Shown: piece by piece, positions 23,481 to 35,642 of the stretch
Position numbering within the stretch: position 1 is the first letter of the stretch
How the letters are laid out: every line of letters begins with the position of its first letter
Assembly (NCBI RefSeq): GCF_000208745.1
Contig: NC_030851.1
Coordinates: 16,977,355 to 17,041,354 of the forward strand
Direction of reading: 5' to 3'
Length of the DNA stretch: 64,000 nucleotides
DNA from: Theobroma cacao
Taxonomy: Eukaryota; Streptophyta; Magnoliopsida; Malvales; Malvaceae
The notes under the pieces: model-generated
What the model was told of the DNA's origin: nothing
The model's input: the letters and a program-made list of their open reading frames with translations, nothing else
The model's database searches: none
Translations under genes and position numbers: made by a program

Positions 23481-23846
23481 TTATGATGCGCCTCCAAATA
23501 ATTGATGGATTGGATATATTTATATATTTAAAATAAATAACATTTATATATTACCGGTACTGTGGCTACGGGCTAGGACCCCAATCCCCACCAGCAAGAT
23601 TTTGTGATCAACACTTTTGGTTGAAACCTAATTACTATAGGTTGATCTCATTGAAATCGTTTTTTATTCCATAGTTATATTAAGAATTTACATTGTGACC
23701 CTTCCCTTGGTCTAGTAGTACTTAATTACGTAAATAAATTTTATGGGTGAATGAATATATTGAAATATATATATATTTTATATATTATATTTTTGCTTTA
23801 CTACATCAATATGAATTAAAATAAGCCTTGAAGAAAAATGTGAAAC
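23481..23846. other. Intergenic between LINE and the Moco sulfurase-like gene
   Basis: AT-rich. It would contain the 3' UTR and polyadenylation region of the minus-strand gene ending at 23847. Nothing else was recognised. Confidence 0.4.
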
Positions 23847-25169
23847 CTATGCTGAGCAGGAGGATGTATCGAATGATGTTCTCCTTACAAGGAGGCAGAT
23901 AATCTTGGATGGCTGGGCATGCGTGTTATCGAGCGTACATAACACAAAATCAGGACGGTGGAGGGCAAGGGGCAACCGCTCCTGACCATCACCGAAAACC
24001 AAACCTGTGGCATCAAGGAGGACGTGCCACGAATTTCTGTGTGCCTCTGAGATCCAATGCATGGAAAATCTAGTCCCATTTACATCAGCTGGGTACGAGA
24101 AAAGGCCTTTGGGGCTGTGTTTACATTTTCTTCTGAAGTTTTGGCTAAGTTGGGATCCCTTAATCCTCAGATCCAACCAAGTTTCTGGTGCAGAAATAAC
24201 CTTTGATTCTCTACGGGTGGCGAATTCCCTTATATAGTCGGATTCTTCGGTAACAATTGTCAAATAGTAGTTCCCTCTAAAGAAGGGGTAGCTTTCTCCT
24301 ATCAGCATCATAGCATCCTTGTAGTTGGGCATGAAAAGGACTAAATACTCGTCTTCACTTAGCCCGCAATGTTTCAAAGCCCTGTTTTGCGCTTGAATTT
24401 CTGGTATTGAAATGAAATTCCCTTGAAAGGAAGTTTTCCTAGTGAGGATATCCAGAAGTTTTGAAGGCTCCAATTGAGTGTTTTCAATATCAGAGAGGCT
24501 AGTGGTTATACTGGAGGAAGAAGAAAAACACTCTCTGCTGCCAACAATCCTTGGGGATTTTCGCTTATCATCGGTCATGGTCTCGTTCTCAGAGGATTCC
24601 TCATTGATGGAAAGATTATCAAGATCAATCTTTTCTCCATCTTCCACAAGCCCATTGCAATATTGCGGATATTTTGCAAAGACATACTGCTTCACATATT
24701 GCATTTCACTGGGTGTTATGGGGCCAGACCATCTCAAGTCAAGGCCTTGTAATGTCGAGATTGCTTCAGCTACCAAGTGAGCAGGAATTACACTGTGCGC
24801 TTTCTGTAGTTGAATTCCCAAGTCACAATCAAATTTTTAATTTTCACGTTGGGAAGAACATCATCAAATTAATACGCATTGAAAGGAAAACTTTTTAATG
24901 ATTTTTCTCTTTTTTAGAGGCTAGATTATAGGACTTGCCTTGATAACCATGCTGCGTGGTCTGCCATTTTGACTTGGTGAATTGGGCATTGAAAGTAGGA
25001 TTGATTTATCGAATTCACCATCTGCAACATCCTAATCATGATCAAATGCAAGCCTTACGTTAGTTTTTATGAACCGAAGCGACACAAAAGCAACCTCCAA
25101 GTAAAAAGAAAATGCAAAAACCTTGGATTCTTCAAGCAGAATAAGGTTTTGTTGTATGTTCCCTTCCAT
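23847..25169 (-). CDS. Molybdenum cofactor sulfurase-like protein, three exons
   Basis: Exons on the minus strand are 25169-25122 (16 codons), 25031-24939 (31 codons) and 24803-23847 (318 codons plus TAG). All joins are in phase 0 and give 365 residues. The start ATG has a strong context (GCACCATGGAA). Intron 1 is 90 nt GT-AG; intron 2 is 135 nt and uses a GC donor (AAG|GCAAGT). Residues about 1-160 are a leader with LVAEAISTLQGLDLRWSGPI and a serine-rich linker. Residues about 190-355 resemble the aminotransferase-V fold of Moco sulfurases: YLVLFMPNYKDAMMLIGESY, GLFSYPADVNGTRFSMHWIS, WHVLLDATGLVFG, HRPDFVLC and CLLVRRTSF. In active members a lysine follows the SFY-like strand; here that segment reads TLDNTHAQPSK, so PLP binding is doubtful. 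The C-terminal MOSC domain of true ABA3-type enzymes is absent. Further 5' UTR exons may lie upstream. Family assignment is from memory of the fold motifs. Confidence 0.78.
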
Positions 25170-26276
25170 GGTGCCCCCTCGCCTGGCAGAGTGACTATAT
25201 GCATACACTAGACATACCTGCAAGCAACACCTAAAAAGAGAAGAAATTAGGCAGGAAAGAGGGCCAATTACTGATAGCCTGGGGAGGATTGAAATCAGTA
25301 CTGTTAAAAGGGCAATTAAAAGTTTAGCAACAAGAGGAAAGCGCCGCCAAGTGACAACAGCAGTGACCCACAACATAGAACTAGTTTAATCAAATGCTTC
25401 AATAACATCCGTAAACTCGAGCAGCTGAATGAGACTAGAAGACACGTAAAGCCAACTATTAAAAAAAAAAAACTACTAATTCATATTCATCACTAGCTTC
25501 CATTGAATTGTTACTTGCAAAGGATCATAAATGAAAAATTCATCAAAATTAGGAGTTTTATTTAAATTAATTTAAAAGAGCCTGGGCTTACCTAATAATC
25601 AATAATTGCATGCATAAGGTTTGGCTTACACGTCACAATCTCTGGGCTAGCCTATCTAATAATTGACCTGCTTACAACATTGATTTGGACTAAACGCCTA
25701 ACTCTACCGCAGCGAGTTGCAGCTAATATTTAAAAGGAATGGAAAGGGGACAATAATATACATATTATTTTTTTCTTAAAAAAATGAATTACTTAATCTA
25801 GTTTACCTTAAAGATGCTTTGTTCCAAGTCTTCTGTCTTCAGTGGGAATTATCATAAATATATGAAAAAAACAGAATGCTGTACAGCTTGAGCCATGAGC
25901 ATTAAGATGGAATGAAAAATGGACCGTTTGGGACGACGTCAGTTACGCAACAAACCTTTACAGGGAATTTCTTTGGACAGAAGTCCTTTCATTCGAGTCT
26001 TTAAAAAAGGCAATATTGCTACCCCCAAAAGAAAAGTAATATTCCATTATAAATTTTGTCTTTGGTCATAGTTCACGCCTTATTTTATTCTCATGAAAAT
26101 TATATATTAATCAAATTAAGATAATTAATTTGTTGGCGTCGTGTCAAGTGGCCAATGGCCTAGGTTGATACTCTTTCGTTTTAGGGTTCTCAGTTTTTAT
26201 TTGTCTATTGTTAATGTTTTCCCAACACAGCCAATCTCCTTCCCTTCCCTTGTGTGGCTCTCCATTGCAAAACCCT
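25170..26276. promoter_or_regulatory. Upstream region of the Moco sulfurase-like gene
   Basis: On the minus strand 'ttttcttctctttttaggtgttgcttgcag' at about 25217-25245 looks like one or two splice acceptors, so a 5' UTR intron is likely. A GACGTCA element (ACGT core, bZIP-type site) lies at about 25934. No convincing TATA box was picked. The rest is AT-rich. Confidence 0.35.
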
Positions 26277-27411
26277 TTGGGGGTGTTTGGTTTGATGTAA
26301 GGGGAACACATTCTCTGCAATTTAAATAGCTGCAATCACTTAGCAACGTTTGATTGGTAAAAGGAGGATGTAATGTGCTTCCAATTGTAATCAAATTACG
26401 ATGAGAAAAGGAAATGTCATTCCCTCCTCTCATGGAGGGAAAGTTACATTTTTTTTTCCAATTGACCTTCTCTTCTCCTTGCCTTCTTCACTTTCTTCTT
26501 CCTGTCTTCGTCTCCTTTTTCCTTCTTGCCTTTTTCTCCTTCTTCTCACCTTGCCTTCTTCTCTTTCTCCTTACTATCCGCATCAAGGGTAACCCGTCAT
26601 CAACACATTTGGGTCAAATTTCACCACCAAATCTGACAATTGGAAAGATTGGGATTTTGGGTTTTATAAAACCTTAATTCAAATTTTCAAAAAATTTGAA
26701 AGTGTTTTGAAAAAAATTTATGCTTTCGATGCCGAAAATTAGGAGAGAAATATTTAAATAGTTTAGAATCGAGAAAATTTACTAAGGAATTGAAAGGATT
26801 TAAGAGGGAAAGATGTTTGGTGAAAGCATAAAGAACGCTTAAAATTGAATATCTATCGATAGATGTTCTCATCTATCGATAGATTACGTTCAAACTTTTG
26901 ACAGATGATATTTATCTATCTATAGATGGTATAATCTATCGATAGATAATATGATCTATCGACAGAATTTTCTATCTATCGATAGATTTGTCTTTGGATA
27001 ATGTTTTTTATTTTTAATTTTTATAAGTTTAAGGTGAAAATAAATATTTAGTAATTTTACATATTTTAATGTTTAAATAATTAAAATAAAAATATTATGT
27101 TATTTTTTTAATGTTATTATTTATTATTTTAATAGCTTAAAATTGAAAAGTAAAATTTTATATTAAAAATTAAAAATTTATTCAACTTATATATTTTTTA
27201 TACATAAGGGTAATTTTGTCAATTTACATTACATTTCTAGTAAAATGCTTACAAACCAAACACTACAATGTAATCCTCTCAACAATCACATTCTCTGCAA
27301 TCATCACTTTTCTTTATTATACCAAACGCTGCAAAGTTATATTCTCATCAATCACATTCTCAACAATCATATACCTAACAATCACATTCCCAACAATATA
27401 CTAAACGCAAC
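26277..27411. mobile_element. TIR-type MITE-like element with TCGA palindromes
   Basis: The left end reads GGGGTGTTTGGTTTGATG and the inverted right end GGTTGCGTTTAGTATATTG. Several internal subterminal repeats 'caatcacattct'/'agaatgtgattg' occur near both ends in inverted orientation, as in many plant hAT/PIF MITEs. No target-site duplication was established. Pyrimidine-rich sequence at 26460-26580 gives spurious open frames. Confidence 0.45.
26848..26995. repeat. ATCTATCGATAGAT palindrome array
   Basis: Six copies or near-copies in about 150 bp (starts near 26850, 26870, 26914, 26933, 26953 and 26975). Three or four are perfect; others differ at one base. Confidence 0.9.
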
Positions 27412-28219
27412 CTTCCTGTTGACAATGAAGCTAAATCGAAGGACCTGTGAGAGTTAGATAGTTACAGGATGTCAGAGTTTGTACTTTGAGGTGCATATCG
27501 AAGGTTAAGTCAGTATCTCATTGCAAATAGAGAAAAGAGAACGAGGGAGTGAAAATAACTAAATAAGAGTCAAGAAAATGAGAGCCTTGTAAACACTATC
27601 TTACCTTTATATGTACCAGATTGTGGCTTGGGCTTCGCTATGAGTTTTTTTTTTATTAGATAATTATTGAAGATAAATAAGTAGAGTTATTGTAATAACA
27701 CGTAAGCACCTATAAAAAAATTTATGGGTAAATTAACTCTACCTTAAGTTTTGACCATAATTCTGTTTGGATCTATTAGTATTGAAAATGAACACTTCAT
27801 CCTAAAAATATATATTACTGAACACATAAGTCCTGCCGTTAGTCCAATGTTAATATTTTTGTTTATTTAATGATGTGGTAGCATTTTGTAAACAATTTTA
27901 CCTCTATTTCATCAAAGAAAGAAGAAGGTTAGGGTTTGAAGCATCCACAAGAAGCTAAAGGTCCTCTAAAAGCAAGATTTTGTTAATTTTCAAAAAAAAA
28001 AAAGTAAGATTTTGTTTATTTCTTCCTTGATTTTGATTTTTGGCACTCCATCTCAAAATTGACTTAACATTTTGGGTAGGGGTGCTTGCTTGGTTGATTG
28101 AAAATGATGCTGAAATTCTTTTTTGTAGTTTTCTTTTAGAAAAAAATAATGCTGAAAAATGGGATTACCTTTCTATTATTTTCCTTAGAAACTCTAGGAC
28201 AGGTTCTTTTGTACTATAA
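27412..28219. other. Intergenic or MULE flank, nothing recognised
   Basis: AT-rich, with no domain in any frame. It probably belongs to the 3' side of the MULE relic at 28220-29390. Confidence 0.35.
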
Positions 28220-29390
28220 CCAACCCTAGAGCAGAAAGTGCCTCTGGCAGTGCTTCTCTTTCTATCATTCTGGTCTTTAGCTAGTGCTTCCCTAAGTTCC
28301 CTTATTCAATTATTCCTGGATCTGCCAGGCATATGGCAAAGTAATGGAGGTTCCATTTGTTCAACTTGACCTTTAAACTCAGCCATGGTGATATCAAGCA
28401 GAAGGTGTATGAACTCATTATATGCCAGCATGAAATTTTCTTTAGAGAAATAATTATCACAATATAGTTAAATATCACTCCTCTTGTGAATAATGCAAGT
28501 TGTTGCATGCTTACAAGGTAGGGTTAAAATCTAACAAACCCCGCATGGACAATTGTTAACTCTTAGCCCTAAGTTTATTACAAAAGTCTTTCCACATTTA
28601 GGGATATTGAACTCATTCTCCCTAGTAGACACCACTTTGCAAAACCTCCCATTCTACTTAATAGCATTTAGTTTTTTCCTAATTTGAGTGAGCATATTGT
28701 TCCATGTACATTCCTTCTCATATCTATCATGAAACCTCTTCATGATCTTGACTCTAATATCTTTTGTGTCAACATAGGCTTGCTTTTTGACACTTCCAAT
28801 CCACTGGTTGAAGCTCTCGACCATGTTGTTGGTGACATGATTACTCTTCACATTAGAGTCAAATGCGTGCCTTTCCCACATTTTCCATCAACCAGTTGAA
28901 CGCGTCACCGTTTTCACCCTTTATCTTCATCATTGCCGCATTCCATTACCATTGATTGTAAGCTTTCCCAACCTTTCAGAAATTTACCTTTAAATCCAAT
29001 CTTATAAACCTTTGTTTGAAATTATTGTATAATTGTCTAGCACACCTTCTTTGACTTATATAAGGTATGATTTCTATGATGATGTCATCTAGCCCTTACC
29101 ATATAAGAAAATTCAAACAATTAATTAAGCAAATAATAAGTCAATAAAATAATTAATTGAAACAGTAAATGGCTCATTTTACCTTTTAGCCATCATTCAT
29201 CACTACCAATGGTCTGTAGAAGTCCCCAATCACAATATTCAATAGCTACAAAAATCATGACCATGCATGACCATTTTCCAACTCCACAATTACAACGGCA
29301 AAAGGAAAAAGTCAACAATTACCATCAATAGTTATAATTGATAACATACCTGTTCCGCATGACCCTTTTAGGTGGTGTCCTTCAACACCA
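28220..29390 (-). pseudogene. Mutator-like (MuDR) transposase, decayed
   Basis: Minus-strand frames give, in order, IGVEGHHLKG (catalytic-region block, usually VDGTHLKG), LFPFAVVIVELENGHAW (the FPLAFAVVE.EN...W block), then an open 75-codon piece with WERHAFDSNVKSNHVTNNMV and ESFNQWIGSVKK, and finally NNCPCGVC...LPCKHATTCI, a SWIM zinc finger (CxC...CxH), followed by MEPPLLCHMPGRSRNN near the C terminus. Stops and frameshifts are scattered throughout. The catalytic aspartate of the first block is glutamate here. The N-terminal part is cut off by the R repeat at 29392. Known role: cut-and-paste transposition. It is not functional. Confidence 0.88.
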
Positions 29391-29586
29391 ATGTTAGCTT
29401 TATGATTGATCCTTGTTTTAATATGACAAAAAGCTAATGATCAAAAATATGAAAATTAAGTGCATTAGGACTTCGCAAAAACCCTTATGATTTTGATTGA
29501 AAAATAGGCTAAGTACATAAAGCTTAATTGTATCTAAAAATGCTTAAGCTAACATGAAGTATTGAGACCTCAAGTAAGGGTATTGA

Positions 29587-32541
29587 TGTCATGATCTGGT
29601 ACTCTCCTCGAGCCTGTGACAACCGCCGTGATGTCCCGATAGATATTTATTACCCGGAATGCCAATCGAAACCCCGCAAGGCTTTAATATCAGTTTTCTC
29701 ACCTCCCCTGCGAGCAACAGTTGCTAATATCATATTTTAAAAGATTATAAGCTATTTACAAACCAAAACAATAAAAAAATAATTTTCGTCTCACAGGGGT
29801 ATTTTGGTCATTTTTCTTCAAAAATTTCGAAACCATCTAAAATGTAGTATATGAGTGAAAGATACATATTTCATAACCAAAAATAAGTTTAGATGTCTAA
29901 AACATTCATTTAAAGTGAAATGATAGCTATTAGAATAAAATAAAAATATTAAATAAAATTTTCATTTTCTTATGAAACAATATTTATAGAGATATCCGTA
30001 AATAATTTTTGTAGCGTAAAAGCAAAATAAAGTCCTACATACAGTAACACAGTGAGCCAGAGTATGTAATTTAATTTACAATGACATGTGGGCCCTCCCC
30101 CGAATGACCAAAAGTAAAGAAGGTTGCGAACCTACGATTTTTGAGGATCCAAATCCAACTGTAGCCCTCGACGAAATCAGCTATCTACAAACTATCCTGA
30201 GCCTGAAATGGGTGAAAAGGAGGGTGGTGAGTTTATATAAACTCAGTGAGTAAATAAACATCATCTAAAATATCTAAAACCGAGTAAATGGAGACAACTT
30301 AAAATAGTTCATCGTACTATGACTCATAACGTTTCAAACTCATTTCAACTAAACAAAATAAATTCATTTCACTCAAATAATCAACATAGCTTATGAATTT
30401 CTTAAAAATTTGGCTTATGCCAAAACTTATTCTTGGGGATACCTTGACTGAGGTATCTAACCGAGTCCGTCAAGGTTGTTAAAGAAAAGTTCATATACGC
30501 ATAAAACACATTTTTACATTTAAAAGCATAATCGTTCCTTGGCGTTGGCTGAGTTCACTCTCACGTGGTGATTTAGCGTGTAGTGAACTCTAAAGCTTTA
30601 CCTTAGGAGTTACCCTCTGCGCCTCTCGTACCGAGGTAAAATATAACGAGGTTTACTGTGCCCCTCTAATAGGTTGGTCTACAAAAACCCGCCCACTGTA
30701 GTAAGCTAATTGATATCCCACCAAATCAATAAAAGTTTCGACAGCATGACATGGCAATTATATTACTACCCAGCCTGTCAAGGCAAAACAAACAGTTCAT
30801 ACAATTTCAACACAATTTCCAATTCAGCCATTCATGCCAATATCACCATAAGCCATTCAATTCAAACCATAAATTTACAACACAAACAAACAGTCTCCAA
30901 TTACTCAATTTCTAAAATCATCATTCAATTTCAAAATAATTTATAAACTCATTTCATTTAATCACATTTTACTTATAAAACATAAGGATTTACCATTTAA
31001 ACTCATTTTTCTATAAAATCACAAAAATGAATAAAAACTACTTTAGATAATTAAGACGATAATAAGGTTACTCATAATATCGGGAGTTCGAAATACTCCT
31101 ATTCTTGGTCCTCTAGCACAATGTCTTTACCCTTATTAGAAGACTCACCACCTACACAATACATGACAAATAATTCAATATATTGTGTCATGTCATTATA
31201 AATCTATTCAGGCTATATATAAACGCATGAGGTTGTTTGGATAGTCACTTAAAGACGGTGTTACACGTTGGTTCAATTGTGATCGGAATGGATTGGTTTT
31301 CGACCTATTTCGAACTCTCCACCTTTGATTTAACCAAAACATCCAAATTGACTCCAATTCTATTCATCACACTTCCAATGTCTCAAAATACACCAAAGCG
31401 CCTCAATGAGCTTGACTTTCTCATTGTTATTCAACTTATTTTCTAAAAGAACTATACTTTAAAATTACCAGTTTCAATTTTCATCACCACCATTCATTAA
31501 ATTCTAACTAAATAACACAAGATATCACAAGAATCATCATCACTAGATTCCTTATGAAATTCGGCCATGGTGGGTGCATAAACACTATGGTTTTTCATTC
31601 TTGATTTTTTTTACACCATAAATCATTAGTTCCTGACCAAATCACTTGAAATAAAATCAAATCCACCATCAACATACCATAAGGAAGATTCGACTAATGA
31701 GGGTGATGGAAGAACATGAATTTTTTCTTGTTTGCTTTTCATGCTACACATCACCAACCAACTAAAAACACTAGAATAACATGTTTTCCAACTAAATTCA
31801 TCATCAAATCTTCTCCCCCTAGGTTCGGCCAACAAGGGATCCATCATGAAATCATGAATTTCAACCATGGAAAATGAGAAAGAATGCTTAGGAAAGATAG
31901 ATCTCAAGCTAAAATTGAAAAATCTTACTTTTTGTCACTTGATTCCTTGAAATTCCAAAATTTTCTCTTGAATTTTTCTAACTAGGGTTTTGTTCTTTCT
32001 TTCTTTCCTCTTTTCCTTGGTGAGGCCAAACATATGGGAGTGAAATGGGAGAGTCATGTGCTGATTTTTAATGTAAATTATAAAGAAATGAAAGCTTGCC
32101 ACTTGTCACTATTCCATTGGTCCGTGTTTAACACTTAACAACTAAACTTTCTTTCACCACCACATAAAATATCTCAATTATCCATAATATAAAATGTTAA
32201 TGGATGAAATCGTTAGGCATGACAAGTGTTGGCTGGTGTAAAATTCCAATTTTGCCCTTGGGTGGTAAAATGACCATTTTACCCCTACGTCATGAAAATT
32301 TCAATTTGATTCCAAATCAATCCTCAAACTCTGAATCACCATATTAAGTCATTATGGGTTTTAAAATTCTCAATTTCATCTTAAAATCTCTAATTAGACT
32401 AGTTCGAGACTTAATTCAGCTTAGTTGTACCACTAGGTTCACTACCGACTTTTAACGATTTTTCAGAACTTTCCAAGTATGAAAACATATTATCAAGCAC
32501 ATGAATGACATGGAAAATATTTTATAGAGTTGAGCTTGACA
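29587..32541 (-). mobile_element. Solo LTR, family X, copy 2 (2955 bp)
   Basis: A perfect 5-bp duplication, ATTGA, lies at 29582-29586 and 32542-32546. The plus strand runs TGTCATGATCTGGTACTCTC to GAGTTGAGCTTGACA. It matches X3 (55612-58564) in inverted orientation nearly end to end, including 'cccgcaaggctttaat', 'ttaggagttaccctctgcgcc' and 'ccattggtccgtg' regions. Open frames such as 31626-31907 (93 codons, minus) lie inside it and have no domain. Confidence 0.93.
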
Positions 32542-32542
32542 A

Positions 32543-33160
32543 TTGAGACTATTAGCTTTGTATGCCTCAAGAAATAACCTAAGTATGAAGGTATATTGAG
32601 ACAACTTTGGACAGTATCAAGACTCCATGTGGTGAAAGACAAAATTCCACAGAGCATGCCTTGAAGTATTAAGATCAAGACTACACGTATTGAGACAACT
32701 TCTTAGAAATGTAGAATTTTAAAGAGTAAGTCCAAGTGTATCGAGACACAACTTTTCGAGTATTGAGACTTTGTCTGAATGTATTGAGACTCGAGGTTTC
32801 AAGTATTAAGACTTCACCTTCAGAGATCAAATTCCAAAGAGGAAGTTTCCAAGTATCAAGACACAAGAAAATTGTATCGAGACCATATTGTCAAAATTAA
32901 AAATTCCAGAGATCAATTACACAAGTATTAAGACAACCTTGTAATAGTATCGAGACTATATATCCAAATATGATCTTTTAGAGAGCAAGCTGCTGTGTAT
33001 TGAGACAGAGCCAAAGGAATATTAAGAAAGGCATAGTTTGGGATTGTTTGAGAAAAAACAAGTACTGAGACAAACATTTGAAATGCTAAAACATCAGTAG
33101 AGAATGGAACTTAAAGTATCAAGACTTAAATCGTAGGTATTAAGACCCCATATCAGACAA
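32543..33160. repeat. GTATTGAGAC array of repeat R
   Basis: More than twenty copies of '(a)agtattgagac' or 'gtatcgagac' occur at irregular spacing. Most have TTGA or TCAA at the centre; a minority keep TCGA (for example near 32739, 32875 and 32948). Confidence 0.85.
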
Positions 33161-33589
33161 GCTAGAAAATGCCAACCTTAACGAAGTGGGAGAGCACCTA
33201 AAGAAGAAATCCTAAGCAAAAGTGAAACTTCAAAGAGAAAATTCCTCATTCTCGCTCTTCAAGTCAAGTGTTTCTCATCTTTTGTTGATTAAGCTGAAAT
33301 TTCTCCTACATCTTCATTAAGCCTTTAATCATCTATAAATAGTGCATATCATGGTAGGCTTACCTCAATAACCATTAGAAAACTAGTATCCATAGGCACA
33401 CCATAGTTGCCTGAAGATCAATATCAAATTCAAACTCATTTCTACTTACTTCAAAGTTATGTCATCATATACTAATCATATTCAATCATTTCTCCATACT
33501 CACATGATCACATTGCTTCATCATGTTACTCATTATTCAAATCATAATCATTGAGTGGTCCTCCCTAGATATAATCAAACCATATAGGG

Positions 33590-35642
33590 TGGCCAACTGA
33601 TGGAGTCAAATCACGCACAGTGCTGAAGCAACCGACGAAGAATTAGATCACGTATGGCACCGAAGTGATAGGCGAAGGGTTCAAAGTACGCTCAGGGTTG
33701 AGACCACTGGCGAAAATTCAAATCACGAACAGTGTCGAAGTAACTGGCAAAAAATCAAATCATGCACAAAGACGAAAGCATCCACCGAAAACAAATCACA
33801 AGGATAGGACTCCACTCAACCTCAAATCAAATCAACGTTATAAATTCCTCATCATCGAAAGGAACATATAACCACAATCAAGGCCATCATGCCGTTAATA
33901 CCACATATGTACCATTTCACATCAAAGATCATACTTAACGAGCTTAAATTCCTAACTAGTTCAATATCATTTTGAAGTGCCCTTGGTCCTCTAAGGTATC
34001 AAATACTCATAATCCTCAAAGAGGCTATTCATCTTGAGTAAACTGCTCCTAAACATTCATCATATTCTATTGCATTCATCATATTCACTAGACCTCCTAG
34101 TATAGACTCAAACATATGCCACTATGTGGCTTGCACTAAGGCACGCATACACATCAACATATAACATATATGTAATTTAATAGCCTAGGCATATTCATCT
34201 AGGCATTTATTCATCAATCAGCACATAATCAATGCGTTATGCATCACATGCATCTGTGATACGCGAAGGCTACTCCATAGCCAAATTAAGATTTTCTTGG
34301 CTCTAATGGCCCTCCCACTCACCAACGTGCTAATAGCTTTATTTTTTCTTGATCAAATCACATAATAATTATTTCTTAGCTTTCAAACGTTTCCAGCATT
34401 CCAAGCTAGGTTTAGTTCCACTACTCATAGTGGTGAAAACCTAAGTTTCAAATCTTAAGTTCATAGGCTTAAATCGTTACCTTTTGATACTGGGTTTAAC
34501 CAATTCCAAACTCTAAATTTCTAGCAACTCAAAAGGGAGACTTTTCATCAAAGTTGGAACAAGTGGATTTCAAAGTTATAAATGGATTAAATCAAAAATC
34601 AATCGGTAAAAAGGTAAAATTTGACCTTTAAAAGGGTTTCCCAAGCCCTGATCTACTTTAAATGAGCTTTAAAGTCTACTTAACGGTTAAGGTTTCAAAG
34701 GGGTAAAAAGAGAGAAAGAGTTTTCTTTTGTTTTAAAATGGGCGGACAACCTGAACTTCTTTTTATTTTTGTGAATACCTAGGGATGTATCAGTACATTT
34801 GTAAATGTATTGATACATGTTCACAAATTTTCTTAAAATTTATCAATGCATGAGGCAATGTATTGATTAAAATCAAGCATAATGCTCTCTACCTTAATTG
34901 TATCAATACATTGGGAAAATTTATTGATACATTTTTCACAAAATGTCCCATGTTTCAAATCTATCAATACATTTGGACAATGTATAGATAGAATTATACA
35001 ATACGCTTGTGTTCTTCAAATCTATCGATACATTTGTGAATGTATCCAAAGGAAATTCTCAAAATGCCTCTATTTATTCTTCCTGCCAAAAAGGTATCGA
35101 TACATTGGTGAATTTATTGATACATTTTCTCTAGAATAGGCAATTTTAGCACTTCAAACTTCCAAAAATATGAATTTCAAACTCCCAAATCATTCACTGT
35201 TCAAGTCAAGCTTCAAAGTGCTATTATAACTCATAATTATTATACTTATACTCAAATATAAGATCAAAATTTCAATCTAAACTTCAATCTTTAATATTCA
35301 TCAATCATTTTTTAAGAATTTGGCTAAGTGTTATCCTTAAGTGTCCAAGTGTCAAACATATGCACAAATCCATTAAGGGCTTTCAATTATGCCAATATTC
35401 ACAGTCAACAACCTATAAGCATAATCATATTCATCAAAGTTCAAATTAGCTCATCAATTAGCTTAAGCTATTTCAACATATCATTAAAAGTCCTTAAACA
35501 CATTTATAAATTCAAAGTCACTGTCTATATACACATATGCCTATTCTTAAAGCCTCAAGCACATACATTGAAAACATAATTTAACTCCTTAAAAGTTAAG
35601 CTAATATCACATGTGGTTCATATCGAGGCTAGAGGTGTTACA
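33590..35642 (-). mobile_element. LTR-type repeat S, left boundary unresolved
   Basis: The right end 'gaggctagaggtgttaca' gives, on the minus strand, TGTAACACCTCTAGCCTCG, a typical LTR start. It contains a tandem array 'tcacgcacagtgc.gaagcaacc.gcgaa' (33605-33790) comparable with the minisatellite of W1, and a TGTATCGATACA array (34785-35130). No left terminus or target-site duplication could be fixed. Confidence 0.5.
34785..35130. repeat. TGTATCGATACA array, in inverted pairs
   Basis: About eleven motif copies in 350 bp, for example TGTATCAATACATT and TTTATTGATACAT, often in head-to-head pairs separated by about 8-12 nt ('ttggtgaa', 'tgggaaaa'). Perfect TATCGATACA cores occur at about 35021 and 35095. 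Confidence 0.85.

Larger units (their letters stand above)
29392..33170 (+). mobile_element. LTR-type repeat R with GTATTGAGAC motif array, split by X2
   Basis: It starts TGTTAGCTTTATGATTG directly inside the MULE coding relic, so it inserted there. It is characterised by many 'agtattgagac' motifs: two before X2 (about 29558 and 29581) and more than twenty between 32542 and 33160. The sequence is continuous across X2 when the ATTGA duplication is removed. The right boundary is unresolved and the end given is the last clear motif; LTR-like sequence may go on to about 33400. Confidence 0.6.

Noticed and set aside
25032..25376. 114-codon minus-strand frame
   Set aside because: It runs from a presumed 5' UTR intron through exon 1 into intron 1 of the Moco sulfurase-like gene. 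The splice-based model with the ATG at 25169 explains the region better.
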